Origin: Brassica napus | Lineage: Eukaryota; Streptophyta; Magnoliopsida; Brassicales; Brassicaceae | Assembly: GCF_020379485.1 (NCBI RefSeq) | Contig: NW_026014637.1 | Span: 129,501 to 193,500, forward strand | Direction of reading: 5' to 3' | Length of the DNA: 64,000 nt | Part shown: positions 20,842 to 32,431 of the stretch, piece by piece | Position numbering within the stretch: the stretch's first letter is position 1 | Layout: each line of letters opens with the position of its first letter | Notes under the pieces: model-generated | What the model was told of the DNA's origin: nothing | The model's input: the letters and a program-made list of their open reading frames with translations, nothing else | Databases searched by the model: none | Made by a program: the position numbers and the translations under genes

Positions 20842-22852
20842 TGTAAGACCCGTTCTTGGTCTCTTGACCCAACTGGATACGAATGCTTACTTATTAATTT
20901 CTTTGGTTGTTTGATCCATTTTAAGTCTTTTATTTACTAAGTCATATTCGAATATGAGGTTCATAAACAAAGGAACAGATTGCACAGTGGAATAACAATG
21001 TATAAACTTTGTATTACTTTGAAACATGAGATTCAATACACAACTTCTTAACAGTCTCATAGACAATCACTAGTTCATCCCTAGTATCATCTAACCACAC
21101 GTTACACAGCCTCTCACTGACCGAGCCTTCACGGCTCCTTGGCTTGACCAGAACCATCCTTAGTTCCTGAAACCACAACCAGATAAGCATTAATCATAAC
21201 CGAGAATAGAACGGATTGATTCTACAATGCTTGGCTTGGTTCCTAAAACTTAGATAAACCTCAGTCAACATAATCATAAAACGTATGAACCTACCTACCG
21301 TATCCTAAGTCATTCAACAAACCACCCCTTGACTTAGAATCAGATAGATAGTCCAGAATAGATAAACAGAACACACGAACAGATCCGGATCGTCCCCAAA
21401 GACCAATCCGTCTAACCGGATAGAATCTAGGTGCGACCGGCCAATGGAGTCCGGCTCAATGGCCCAACGGACTCCCTTACCTGACCCGGCCTTAGGCCTG
21501 GATCTAATCGGCCGAGTAAGCCTCAAGCCTAATCCGGAAGGCTTAGCAACCGGTCAGACCTTGCGACTCTACCTTGGCTTAGACAAACCGTGACCTTGTC
21601 TTGACTAGACAAGCCATAGGCTGATCCATAAGGATCGGTCCTAACCCGTCCCGAAAGACACCGTTTGGAACATGCACCCTTTGGCCATTCGTGCCTCTTG
21701 GACACTCATGACTCTTGACAACTCGTGCCCTTTGGGTCATTCCCAACCGTTCGTCCTAACCGCCCAGTCTTGGTGCGATCGGATCATCCGACTAACTGAC
21801 CCGTGTCTACGCTAGCGGTTTGGTTATGTTCGGCCAAATCCTAGGGATGTGTCCCTTGGACTCAACCAACACAACCTTTCGTGTTTAACCAGAGAGAAGA
21901 GAAGAGAAACGAATTGAAACAGATAAGGAGAGCCGGATGGGACTTAGGAACCGAGCAGAGCCGCGGTGCGGTCGCATGGACCGTCCGTTCGGTCTGATGG
22001 AGCCACGGCCCATCACATACCTTGTGAACCACGTCTGGGTTCTCCATGCTCTTCTCCTTGTCTTGATCTCCCATTCTTGACCCGAGTTAGTTCTCAAACG
22101 ATCAGAGTCGCCGGAACACAACACCACCACAATCGGCCTTTCTCTTGGCCGGAACTCTCTCTTTCTCTCTTTCTTTCTCTCTACGTTTTTCTCTGAGTAT
22201 TTTACTCTGGAATTGGATAATGAATTCGACCAGAGAGCCCCCATATTTATAGAAAACGAGGGGGGTAAGTCTTGCCCCACGAACAGGCATGACTTGCTAG
22301 CGAATGGGCACCATCGGCCAAGGGTTGTCCCCTTTCGGCCACTTGCATCCCTTCGCCCTTTCTGATTGGGTTTGGGGTCGGCCACAAGCCCAACCCAGGC
22401 CCCAAGTCTCCTGGACTTAGCCCATGGCCTTGTCCTAAGACCCAACAGCCCATGGCCTCATGGCCGGACCTCACAGCCCACCACTGACCCGGACCCGGAC
22501 CATCGGCCTAAAGCCCGGACAGTCCGTCTAGCTGAGATGAGCTGACTCTCAGCTGCCTCAGATGAGTGAGCTAGTAGTCCAGCTAGTGGAGCTGACTTAG
22601 TAGGGACTGATCTGGAGTGAACTGAACCTAGCTTCATTGAGCTGGCCGAGCTACTCGTCCACTTCGTCCAGCTACCGTCTTACTCGTCCTAGCTGTCTCT
22701 TAGCATGTATAAGGTTAAGTCTAAGTTTCCTTAGGTCCTTAACCTTCTTTCTCGACCATGGAACGCTTGCCTTGATGTCCTAAGACATGGCTTGCACGTT
22801 TCCTCGAACCATGGCCGTCCCAACAATCCTACTCAGGATTGGGGGCGTGACA
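20842..22852 (-). repeat. 5' LTR of the Tekay-like element
   Basis: 2011 bp, nearly identical to 13715-15719. As the 5' LTR of a minus-strand element it would hold the active promoter. It shares a 6-bp difference near 21540 relative to the other LTR and the AGCTGA-rich section at about 22526-22700. Confidence 0.88.
22244..22251 (-). promoter_or_regulatory. TATA box in Tekay-like 5' LTR
   Basis: Minus strand TATAAATA, preserved in both LTR copies (15112-15119 in the other). In minus orientation it stands ~1.4 kb upstream of the PBS, so transcripts would carry a long R-U5 leader. Sequence match only. Confidence 0.5.
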
Positions 22853-25300
22853 GGACACACACTGACACACACTGACACACACAGACAGCCACGGACGTCC
22901 TTTGTGTGCTGGCCGACACCCACGGACGTCCGGTGTGTACTGAACAGACAGTCCACGTGGGCCGAAATCACCCGAACAGTTCACAGGAAGGGTCAGCGTG
23001 CTGAGTCCAAGGACTAATGTGCTGATATGTGTACTAATGGACAGCCACGGACGTCCTGTGTGCTGACAGACACAGACGGACACACACGGACACACACGGA
23101 CAGCCACAGACGTCCTGTGTGTGCTGGCGGACACCCACGGACGTCATGTGTGTACTGAACGGACATCCCACGTGGGCCAAAATCACCCGAACAGTCCACG
23201 GGAAGGGTCAGCGTGCTGTGCTGACTCCAAAGACCAACATGCTGATATGTGTACTGATGGACAGCCACGGACGTCCTGTGTGTGCTGACGGACACACACG
23301 GACAGCCACAGACGTCCTGTGTGTGCTGACGGACACACACGGACGTCCTGTGTGTCCTGACGGACACCCACGGACGTCCCGTGTGTTCTGACGGACACAC
23401 ATGGACACACATGGACAACCACGGACGTCCTGTGTGTGCTGACGGACAGCCACGGACAGCCACAGACGTCCTGTGTGTGCTGGCGGACACCCACGGACGT
23501 TCTGTGTGTACTGAACAGACAGTCCACGTGGGCCAAAATCACCCAAACAGTCCACGGGAAGGGCCAACGTGCTGAGTCCAAGGACCAATGTGCTGATATG
23601 TGTACTGATGGACAGCCACTGACGTCCTGTTTGTGCTGACAGACACAGACGGACACACACAGACAGACATGGACAGCCACGGACGTCCTGTGTTTGCTGG
23701 CGGACACCCATGGACGTCCTGTGTCTACAGACCAGACAGCCCATGTGGCCAAAATCACCCGAACAGTCCGTGGGAAGGGTCAGCGTGCTCTGTCCAAGGA
23801 CCAACGTGCTGATATGTGTACTGATGGACAGCCACAGACTACCTGTGTGTGCTGACGGACACACACGGACACTCACGGACACACACGGACAGCCACAGGC
23901 ATCCTGTGTTTTGACGGACACACACGGACGTCATGTGTGTACTGACGGACACCCACAGACGTCCTGTGTGTGCTGACGGACACACACGGACACACACACG
24001 GACAGCCACAGACGTCGTGTACGTGCTGACGGACAGCTACGGACAGCCACAGACGTTCTGTGTGTGCTGACGGACACCCACAGACGTCCTGTGTGTACTG
24101 AACAGACAGCCCACGTGGGCCAAAAATCACCCAAACAGTCCATGGGAAGGGCCAGCGTGCTGAGTCAAATGACCAACATGCTGATATGTGTACTGATGGA
24201 CGGCCACAGACGTTTTGTGTGTGCTGACGGACACACACGGACACACATGGACACACACGGACAGCCACTGACAGCCACAGACGTCTTGTGTGTGCTTGCG
24301 GACACCCACAGACATCATGTGTGTACTGAACAGACAGCCCACGTCGGCCAAAATCACCCGAACAGTCCACGGGAAGGGCCAGCGTGCTGAGTCCAAGGAC
24401 CAACGTGCTGATATGTGTACTGATGTACAGCCACAGACGTCCTGTGTGTGCTGACGGACACAGACAGACACACACTGACACACACAGACACACACGGACA
24501 GCCACGGACGTCCTGTGTGTGCTGGCGGACAACCAAGGACGTCCTGTGTGTACTGAACAGACAGCCCACATGGGCCAAAATCACCCAAACAGTCCACGGG
24601 AAGGGTCAGCGTGCTGAGTCCAAGGACCAACGTGCTCATATGTGTACTGATGGACATCCACGGACGTCCTGTGTGTGCTGACAGACACACACAGACACAC
24701 GGACAGCCACAGACGTCCTGTGTGTACTGACGGACACACACAGACGTCTTGTGTGTGCTGACGGACACCCACAGACGTCCTGTGTGTACTGACGGACACA
24801 CACGTACACACATGGACACACACGGACAGCCACAGACGTCCTTTGTGTGCTGACGGACAGCCACGAACAGCCACAGACGTCCTGTGTGTGCTGGCGGACA
24901 CCCACGGACGTCCTTTGTGTACTGAACAGACAGCACACGTGGGCCAAAATCGCCGAAACAGTCCAAGGGAAGGGCCAACGTGCTGGGTCCAAGGACCAAT
25001 GTGCTGATATGTGTACTGATGGACAGCCACGGATGTCCTGTGTGTGCTGACGGACACAAACGGACACACACGGACAGACACGAACAGCCACGGACGTCCT
25101 GTGTTTGCTGGCAGACACCCACGCACGTCCTGTGTGTACTGAACAGACAGCCCACGTGGGCCAAAATCACCCGAACAGTCCACGGGAAGGGTCAGCGTGC
25201 TGAGTCCAAGGACCAACGTGCTGATATGTGTACTGATGGACAGCCACGGACGTCCTTTGTGTGCTGACGGACACACACGAACAGCCACAGACGTCATGTG
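22853..25300 (+). repeat. IGS repeats, block 3
   Basis: Continuation of block 2b after the Tekay-like insertion; begins with the second GGACA and ends with the first ATGTG target duplication (25296-25300) of the CRM-like element. Complex segments with CCCACGTGGGCC-like centres recur near 22950, 23170, 23525, 24110, 24340, 24565, 24930 and 25150. Confidence 0.85.
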
Positions 25301-26308
25301 TGATAGAACCCAGGACCTGGACCAGGACGTGGAGCAGACTCAGCATGGTGACCAGGACGATCAGATCAGTCCAACTGAGGTTCAGCCATTCAGCCGTTCC
25401 AGATCAACGGACAGAGCCGTGTACCGGATCGACCCGCGTGCACCCGGACGTGACCTAAGGATGGATCCACGACCTGATGACAAAATCAGCCAAACCACAG
25501 GCGTTCTTCCCCGACCCATTCGCCATTCTAGAGCCAACAGTCAAGCCAAAACCCATGATCATCTAGAAGAATCAGATTCTAGACTTAGCCTGTCTTTCCT
25601 GGCCCGTTTGGGACGTACCGCACGCCCGGATCAAGCTGATCACGACCTTTCCAACCACTTTGATGATTTCATGATGAATGATGCTTCCAACTACTCCAAA
25701 GGAAGGATACTTAAGCCCTCTGAAGATTTGGGTCGAGCTATCTCTTCATCCGTTCATGGATCATCGACGATCAATCATGCGGGCAGCCTTACGTCCGTCC
25801 TGCTCCTTACCGCGAACGACCTGATCACCAGAGGATGAACCTGGACGCCTTTGTGAATCTGGACCAGTCAACACAAGAATCCGCACCTTGACCAGTCTTT
25901 AGTCAAAGTCTTCATTTCTAGTTTCTATGTCTTGTTTTCATTCATTTCTATTTTCTATGTTGTCTTTTCCCACAAAAGTCTTTATGTTTCTTTGACTCAC
26001 AAACCTTATAAGTATGTGATGATCCCCCTTAATAAAATTACATCGATTTTCCTTTGCTTATTTTGAGTCTTCTCTCATTGTTCTTTGCTTAGAACATTCA
26101 TACTTCTCTTGGTGAGGTCATCTCCAAGCGAACCACTTCGTTGTGTTGGACCGGTGCGTCACATCCGACAACCTTCGAATCTCTGGTAGTATCTTTGGGC
26201 TAATCCGCAACCCTTAGTGTCACCCCTCGATCCATTAGTTCTCAATCCTCTCGGATCTGAGTTCATATCAACCTTACCGAAAGAGTGATCCTTATTTTGG
26301 TTCTATCA
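25301..26308 (+). repeat. 5' LTR of the CRM-like element
   Basis: 1008 bp. Its first ~540 bp stay open in the same frame as the pol tail in the 3' LTR, with a stop at 25836-25838. An AATAAA lies at 26031-26036, just after the TATA-like motif. Differences from the 3' LTR are scattered single bases. Confidence 0.9.
26007..26019 (+). promoter_or_regulatory. TATA-type core promoter in CRM-like 5' LTR
   Basis: TATAAGTATGTGA. The same 13 bp occur in the 3' LTR (32130-32142) and in the diverged solo LTR (34981-34993), where most non-coding LTR sequence has changed. Conservation plus position supports a core promoter. Confidence 0.6.
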
Positions 26309-26310
26309 AG

Positions 26311-26322
26311 TGGTATCAGAGC
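26311..26322 (+). other. Primer binding site, initiator-Met tRNA type
   Basis: TGGTATCAGAGC, 2 nt after the 5' LTR end, continuing CACTC. Matches the complement of the plant initiator tRNA-Met 3' end. Confidence 0.92.
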
Positions 26323-26789
26323 CACTCTCTCGGTAACTCTTTTTCAATCCATTTCATCTCATCTTCCATATTCTTCATCTAAATTTCTTATCTATCTATC
26401 TTGAACCCGGGCCCCTCATTACCCCCATAAAAAAAAATGAAAGATCCATATAAAAAAAAAGGAAAAGTATAAAAAAAAAAATATTCCAAAGTTTGATTTG
26501 TTTGTGGTGTGGTGGTGGAAGAGAAAGCCTGCTGGCCGAAGAGAAATACGGTCTTTGAGGAGGTTAAGGCGGGTTCCCCTCTAAATCTCTTATCTTTCTC
26601 TCTTGATCTTTGTGGTTCACTTGGTTTTGCTCATTGGGTGATCTAGTTTGCTCTCTTAGAACTTTGGGAGGAACTCTCTTGTGTGATTACCAACAAAAAT
26701 TGAGTGAAACACGTGTGTGGGTGAGGATAAACACCTGAGTGTGTGAGGTTTTTAATCTAACTTTACCTTGTTTAAGTTTTCAGGTAACC
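26323..26789 (+). other. CRM-like 5' leader
   Basis: About 470 nt without a gene. Holds poly-A tracts (26428-26475) and, just before the gag ATG, a pyrimidine-rich stretch ending TTTTCAG followed by GTAACC (26775-26788), which looks like a 3' splice acceptor. Spliced leaders have been reported for CRM elements as I recall; here it is only a sequence resemblance. Confidence 0.4.
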
Positions 26790-29700
26790 ATGGATAGTGA
26801 AGAAGAAAGAAACCGACCCGGAAATTCATATGCCGGATTATCTAACTTGCAAATGCGTGCTCTCAATGATTCTATGTCTAACTTGTTGAATACAGGTTTG
26901 GAGGCGATCCATCAGAGGCTTGATGAACTTCAAGGCCGTCCAACTCAGTCACGAACAAGAACCAGACGTGACCATCCAAGGAGGAACAGCCGGTCCGACC
27001 TAGAAATCCGAGAAGAGTCTTATGATGATGATCGATCCATCAACCGTCCAAGGAGAGTTCCTAGGCATCAAAACCGAGGTGATGTCAATCCTTTTGGTAG
27101 AAATGAAAGAACCAATGATGGCTTGAGTGGTTTGAAATTGAAAATTCCAAGTTTTGATGGCAAAAATGATCCGGATGCTTTTCTTGAATGGGAAAGAAAA
27201 ATTGAACTTGTGTTTGATTGTCAAAATTTTTCTGATATTAAAAAGGTTAGACTTGCTGCTGCTGAGTTTACTGGCTATGCTATTAACTGGTATGATCGAG
27301 TTGTGACTAGCAGGAGGAGAGCAGGTGAGGCGCCAGTTGATACATGGGATGAGCTTTCCATGCTGATGCGGAGACGCTTTGTTCCCGACCATTACCACCG
27401 AGATCTACACCATAAACTCAGGCGTTTGCTTCAAGGTTCTAAGTCAGTTGAGGACTATCACCAGGAGATGGAGACCTTGATGATCAAAGCTGATGTAGAA
27501 GAGCCCTTAGACGCCACCATGGCCAGATTTCTTACCGGGCTCAATCGGGACATACAAGACCGCATGGAGCTGGAGGACTATGACAGCATGGAGCAGATGC
27601 TACACAAGGCCGTGCTGATCGAGCAACAAGTCAAGAGAAAGGGTCTCACTAAACCGACCTTTGCTTCTAAACCGACCTTTGCTTCTAAGCCAAACTATCA
27701 AGACAAGGGTAAGTCTTCTTCCACAACAAATACAGCTTTTAAGACTAATGTCCCTGCTCGTGTTGATAGAGAAAAGAAAGAAGAGGCTACCAAACGAACC
27801 AGAGACATCCAATGCTTTAGGTGTCATGGCCTTGGCCACTATGCCAACCGATGTCCAAACCAAAAGGTGATGGTGCTCTTGGAGAATGGAGAAGTCGAAT
27901 CCGAAGAAGACAAGGAGGATCTCGGACCAGTGTATGATGATGATAATGAGGAAGAAGCACTTGACTTCCCGGTTCATGGTCCCCTTCTTGTTACTAGGAG
28001 AGTCTTGGATGACACCACTGATCCCATCTTTGATGAGGAGGTCGATGGAGTGATCAATGAGTTTTGCTCGACCTTTGTGGAGAGTTCTTATCCGATCTAT
28101 GATGAGGATGTTCTTGAAGAGCCGAGCCATGGTTCACTACTGGTTACTAGGCGTGCCTTGAGTGTCCAACCAAAATCCAATGACAAAGAACAAAGGGAGA
28201 ATCTCTTTCACTCTAGATGTCTCATTTCTGATAAAGTTTGTTCTTTAATCATTGATGGAGGTAGTTGCACTAATGTGGCTAGTGACACCCTTGTAAAGAA
28301 ACTTGGGCTTGTTACTCGGCCTCTTTCTCGTCCTTTCAGGTTGGAGTGGCTCAATGAGGCCGGAGAACAGTATGTGAAGGAGCAAGTCACGGTTCCACTT
28401 TCCATTGGCCGATATGAGGACGAGGTTGTGTGCAATGTGCTTCCCATGGATGCTTGCCATGTTCTCTTGGGCCGGCCTTGGCAATTTGACAAGAAGGCAG
28501 TGCATGATGGTTTCACAAACCGGCATTCATTTGATCATAAGGGAAAGAAGATCACCTTGGTGCCTTTGTCGCCTTCGGAAGTCCATCAAGACCAAGTCCA
28601 ACTTGAGAAGAACCGAGACCAAGACTCTAAAGCTGATAAACCTGAGACCAGTACCAGGAACTCCAATTTCTTTGTCAAAGAAAGTCAGGTAAGAAAGTCT
28701 CTTTGCTCTCAAAAGCCATTTCTCTTACTGATTTATAAAGAGTCTCTCTTGGCCTCATCTTCTTCTGACCTTGCACCGGAGATTCCGAGTGAGTTTTTAG
28801 GTATCTTGCAGGATTATTCTGATGTGTTTCCAGAAGAAAATCCCAAAGGATTGCCACCGGTGAGAGGCATTGAGCATCAGATCGATCTTGTTCTGGGCGC
28901 CTCTCTACCGAACCGACCAGCGTACCGCACCAATCCAGTCGAGACCAAGGAGCTGGAGAAACAGATCAACGACTTGCTTGAGAAGGGATACATCAGAGAG
29001 AGTCTCAGTCCCTGTGCCGTGCCTGTTCTACTTGTACCAAAGAAGGATGGCTCCTGGAGGATGTGTGTGGACTGCCGGGCCATAAACAACATCACGGTAA
29101 AGTATCGACATCCTATCCCTCGTCTTGATGATATGCTGGATGAACTCCATGGTTCTAAGTACTTTTCTAAGATAGATTTGAGAAGTGGCTATCATCATAT
29201 TAGGATGAAAGAAGGTGATGAATGGAAAACGGCCTTTAAAACAAAACTAGGTTTGTATGAGTGGCTTGTCATGCCCTTTGGTCTCACTAATGCACCTAGT
29301 ACTTTCATGCGCCTAATGAATCATGTCTTGAGGTCTTTTATTGGTCATTTTGTTGTGGTTTACTTTGATGACATTCTTATTTACAGCAAAAGCCTTGATG
29401 AGCACAAACAGCATTTGAAATCCGTTCTTGAAGTCCTTAGAAAGGAACGTTTGTTTGCTAACCTTGGAAAGTGTTCTTTTGGCACAGATCATGTGGTCTT
29501 TCTAGGTTTTGTTGTAGGTGCAGATGGCTTGAGAGTGGACGAGCAGAAGGTCCAAGCAATCCGGGACTGGCCGATTCCGACCACCATTGGTGAAGTAAGA
29601 AGCTTCCATGGCCTTGCCGGCTTCTATAGGCGATTTGTTCAAAACTTCAGTACCTTGGCCGCTCCTCTTACTGAAGTAATCAAGAAGAACGTGGGGTTCA

Positions 29701-31961
29701 AATGGGGACCAGCTCAGGAAGAAGCATTCGAAATCCTTAAAGGGAAGTTGACTCACACCCCTTTACTTGTACTTCCAGATTTTTCTAAAGCTTTTGAAAT
29801 CGAATGTGATGCTTCTGGTGTTGGTATTGGTGCTGTGTTGATGCAGGAGGGAAAACCAGTGGCTTATTTCAGTGAGAAGCTTGGAGGAGCCATGCTCAAC
29901 TACCCCACATACGACCAAGAACTCTATGCCTTGGTGAGGGCCCTTCAAACGTGGCAGCACTATCTTTGGCCTAAGGAGTTCATCATCCACACTGATCATC
30001 AGTCTCTAAGACACCTTAAGGGTCAGCAGAAGCTCAACAAGAGGCATGCTCGTTGGATGGAGTTCATTGAGACATTTTCTTATGTGATCAAGTACAAACA
30101 AGGTAAGGAGAATGTTGTGGCCGATGCATTGTCTCGAAGGTACACTCTTCTCACAGCCCTTGAAACTAAATTGCTTGGCTTTGAATTTATCAAGGAAGTT
30201 TATGCTTCTGATCAGGACTTTAAAGAGATTTTTCGAAAATGCTCAAAAGTTGCTTATGGCAAATACTTTCAAAATTCTGGTTTCTTGTTCTTTGATAACC
30301 ATTTGTGTGTGCCCCAGTGTTCTTTGAGGGAGTTGTTTCTCAGGGAAGCTCATGGAGGTGGGCTTATGGGACACTTTGGAGTCAAGAAAACCTACAAGGC
30401 GGTTCATGACCATTTCTGCTGGCCGAGTATGATGAAAGATGTTGTGAGGATCTGTAGCCGATGTGTGGTGTGCAATAAGTCTAAGCCTAAAGCATCACAC
30501 CACGGTTTGTACTCAGCTCTACCCATTCCCTCTCATCCTTGGGTAGACATTTCTATGGATTTTGTGCTTGGATTGCCTAGGTCTAAAGCTGGACGAGATT
30601 CTATCTTTGTGGTTGTTGATAGGTTCTCGAAAATGGCTCATTTCATTCCTTGTCACAAAACTGATGATGCTGTGCAAGTTGCAGATTTATTCTTTAAGGA
30701 AGTTGTTAGATTGCATGGAATGCCTAAGACCATTGTCTCTGATCGTGATGCTAAGTTCCTTAGCTATTTTTGGAAGACCTTGTGGTCTAAGCTAGGTACT
30801 AGATTGATGTTCTCTACTACTTGTCATCCGCAAACCGATGGGCAAACTGAAGTAGTTAACCGAACCTTGTCTGCTTTGCTTAGATCTTTGGTTAAAAAGA
30901 ATCTTAGGACTTGGGAAGAATGTTTGCCTCATGTTGAATTTGCTTATAACCATGCTTTGCATTCAGCTACTAAGTTTTCTCCTTTTGAGGTTGTTTATGG
31001 ATTTAATCCCTTGTCTCCACTTGATCTTTTACCTTTGCCTTTGAGTGAACGAGTTAGTACAGATGGCAAGAGGAAGGTGGACACGATCAAGAAGCTGCAT
31101 GAACAGGTCCGTGCCAACATTGAAGCCAAGACCGAGGGCTACAAACGACTTGCAGACAAGAAAAGGAAAGAAGTGATCTTCCAGGAAGGTGATCTTGTTT
31201 GGGTCCACATGAGGAAGGAACAATTCCCGAAACAAAGGAAGTCCAAACTCATGCCCCGGGTCGATGGTCCATTCCAGATTCTCAGGAAAGTCCATGACAA
31301 TGCTTACCAGCTTGATCTTCAGGGTAAGTATGATATCTCTTCAAGTTTTAATGTTTCTGATTTATCTCCTTTTTGCGCAGATGATCCGGATTTGTGGTCA
31401 AATCCTTTTGAAGAGGGAGGGAATGATAGAACCCAGGACCTGGACCAGGACGTGGAGCAGACTCAGCATGGTGACCAGGACGATCAGATCAGTCCAACTG
31501 AGGTTCAGCCATTCAGCCGTTCCAGATCAACGGACAGAGCCGTGTACCGGATCGACCCGCGTGCACCCGGACGTGACCTAAGGATGGATCCACGACCTGA
31601 TGACCAAATCAGCCAAACCACAGGCGTTCTTCCCCGACCCATTCGCCATTCTAGAGCCAACAGTCAAGCCAAAACCCATGATCATCGAGAAGAATCAGAT
31701 TCCGGACTTAGCCTGTCTTTCCTGGCCCGTTTGGGACGTACCGCACGCCCGGATCAGGCTGATCACGACCTTTCCAACCACTTTGATGATTTCATGATGA
31801 ACGATGCTTCCAACTACTCCAAAGGAAGGATACTTAAGCTCTCTGAAGATTTGGGTCGAGCTATCTCTTCATCCGTTCATGGATCATCGACGATCAATCA
31901 TGCGGGCAGCCTTACGTCCGTCCTGCTCCTTACCGCGAACAACCTGATCACCAGAGGATGA
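26790..31961 (+). CDS. CRM-like gag-pol polyprotein
   Basis: Open from 26739; I prefer the ATG at 26790 (context AACCATGG, protein MDSEEERN), giving 1723 residues. Numbering from 26739: gag domain ~125-290 ([32 protein letters not shown]), zinc knuckle [14 protein letters not shown] from 359, protease motif LIIDGGS with Asp 506, RT with YFDDILIYS (Asp 877-878), RNase H (Asp 1024, TDH Asp 1086), integrase HHCC zinc finger and DD35E triad Asp 1274, Asp 1335, Glu 1371 (35 residues between the last two). The integrase tail ends NPFEEGG at the PPT; the last ~179 residues are read from the 3' LTR. No frameshift or premature stop, so it may be autonomous. Acts in cytoplasmic particles and then integrates in the nucleus. 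Confidence 0.92.
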   Translation: MDSEEERNRPGNSYAGLSNLQMRALNDSMSNLLNTGLEAIHQRLDELQGRPTQSRTRTRRDHPRRNSRSDLEIREESYDDDRSINRPRRVPRHQNRGDVNPFGRNERTNDGLSGLKLKIPSFDGKNDPDAFLEWERKIELVFDCQNFSDIKKVRLAAAEFTGYAINWYDRVVTSRRRAGEAPVDTWDELSMLMRRRFVPDHYHRDLHHKLRRLLQGSKSVEDYHQEMETLMIKADVEEPLDATMARFLTGLNRDIQDRMELEDYDSMEQMLHKAVLIEQQVKRKGLTKPTFASKPTFASKPNYQDKGKSSSTTNTAFKTNVPARVDREKKEEATKRTRDIQCFRCHGLGHYANRCPNQKVMVLLENGEVESEEDKEDLGPVYDDDNEEEALDFPVHGPLLVTRRVLDDTTDPIFDEEVDGVINEFCSTFVESSYPIYDEDVLEEPSHGSLLVTRRALSVQPKSNDKEQRENLFHSRCLISDKVCSLIIDGGSCTNVASDTLVKKLGLVTRPLSRPFRLEWLNEAGEQYVKEQVTVPLSIGRYEDEVVCNVLPMDACHVLLGRPWQFDKKAVHDGFTNRHSFDHKGKKITLVPLSPSEVHQDQVQLEKNRDQDSKADKPETSTRNSNFFVKESQVRKSLCSQKPFLLLIYKESLLASSSSDLAPEIPSEFLGILQDYSDVFPEENPKGLPPVRGIEHQIDLVLGASLPNRPAYRTNPVETKELEKQINDLLEKGYIRESLSPCAVPVLLVPKKDGSWRMCVDCRAINNITVKYRHPIPRLDDMLDELHGSKYFSKIDLRSGYHHIRMKEGDEWKTAFKTKLGLYEWLVMPFGLTNAPSTFMRLMNHVLRSFIGHFVVVYFDDILIYSKSLDEHKQHLKSVLEVLRKERLFANLGKCSFGTDHVVFLGFVVGADGLRVDEQKVQAIRDWPIPTTIGEVRSFHGLAGFYRRFVQNFSTLAAPLTEVIKKNVGFKWGPAQEEAFEILKGKLTHTPLLVLPDFSKAFEIECDASGVGIGAVLMQEGKPVAYFSEKLGGAMLNYPTYDQELYALVRALQTWQHYLWPKEFIIHTDHQSLRHLKGQQKLNKRHARWMEFIETFSYVIKYKQGKENVVADALSRRYTLLTALETKLLGFEFIKEVYASDQDFKEIFRKCSKVAYGKYFQNSGFLFFDNHLCVPQCSLRELFLREAHGGGLMGHFGVKKTYKAVHDHFCWPSMMKDVVRICSRCVVCNKSKPKASHHGLYSALPIPSHPWVDISMDFVLGLPRSKAGRDSIFVVVDRFSKMAHFIPCHKTDDAVQVADLFFKEVVRLHGMPKTIVSDRDAKFLSYFWKTLWSKLGTRLMFSTTCHPQTDGQTEVVNRTLSALLRSLVKKNLRTWEECLPHVEFAYNHALHSATKFSPFEVVYGFNPLSPLDLLPLPLSERVSTDGKRKVDTIKKLHEQVRANIEAKTEGYKRLADKKRKEVIFQEGDLVWVHMRKEQFPKQRKSKLMPRVDGPFQILRKVHDNAYQLDLQGKYDISSSFNVSDLSPFCADDPDLWSNPFEEGGNDRTQDLDQDVEQTQHGDQDDQISPTEVQPFSRSRSTDRAVYRIDPRAPGRDLRMDPRPDDQISQTTGVLPRPIRHSRANSQAKTHDHREESDSGLSLSFLARLGRTARPDQADHDLSNHFDDFMMNDASNYSKGRILKLSEDLGRAISSSVHGSSTINHAGSLTSVLLLTANNLITRG
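31410..31423 (+). other. Polypurine tract of the CRM-like element
   Basis: GAAGAGGGAGGGAA directly before the 3' LTR (TGATAGAACC). It encodes part of the EEGG motif of pol. Confidence 0.85.
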
Positions 31962-32431
31962 ACCTGGACGCCTTTGTGAATCTGGACCAGTCAACACAAG
32001 AATCCGCACCTTGACCAGTCTTTAGTCAAAGTCTTCATTTCTAGTTTCTATGTCTTGTTTTCATTCATTTCTATTTTCTATGTTGTCTTTTCCCACAAAA
32101 GTCTTTATGTTTCTTTGACTCACAAACCATATAAGTATGTGATGATCCCCCTTAATAAAATTACATCGATTTTCCTTTGCTTATTTTGAGTCTTCTCTCA
32201 TTGTTCTTTGCTTAGAATATTCATACTTCTCTTGGTGAGGTCATCTCCAAGCGAACCACTTCGTTGTGTTGGACCGGTGCGTCACATCCGGCAACCTTCG
32301 AATCTCTGGTAGTATCTTTGGGCTAATCCGCAACCCTTAGTGTCACCCCTCGATCCATCAGTTCTCAATCCTCTCGGATCTGAGTTCATATCAACCTTAC
32401 CGAAAGAGTGATCCTTATTTTGGTTCTATCA
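31424..32431 (+). repeat. 3' LTR of the CRM-like element
   Basis: 1008 bp. The first 538 bp code for the C-terminal ~179 residues of pol (stop 31959-31961). AATAAA at 32154-32159 could serve as polyadenylation signal. Confidence 0.9.

Larger units (their letters stand above)
13715..22852 (-). mobile_element. Tekay-like (chromovirus) Ty3/gypsy retrotransposon
   Basis: 9138 bp with two ~2.0-kb LTRs (13715-15719, 20842-22852), both TGTAAGACCCG...GGCGTGACA. Flanked by a perfect 5-bp target duplication GGACA (13710-13714 and 22853-22857) in IGS repeats. Minus-strand order is PBS, gag, protease, RT, RNase H, integrase, chromodomain, PPT, which is the Ty3/gypsy order. The chromodomain-like C-terminus and long LTRs suggest the Tekay/Del lineage. 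By eye the LTRs differ by roughly 1-2%, so the insertion is fairly recent. Frame breaks in each coding segment imply it is not autonomous. Confidence 0.88.
25301..32431 (+). mobile_element. CRM-like Ty3/gypsy retrotransposon, apparently intact
   Basis: 7131 bp. Two LTRs of exactly 1008 bp (25301-26308, 31424-32431) with perfect 10-bp inverted ends TGATAGAACC...GGTTCTATCA. Perfect target duplication ATGTG (25296-25300, 32432-32436). PBS TGGTATCAGAGC at 26311, PPT at 31410-31423, one uninterrupted gag-pol frame. By eye the LTRs differ at about a dozen sites (~1%), so the insertion is young. The integrase tail ([16 protein letters not shown]) and the coding overlap with the 3' LTR suggest the CRM (centromeric) lineage, perhaps near the Brassica element called CRB; that name is unverified. 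Confidence 0.9.
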
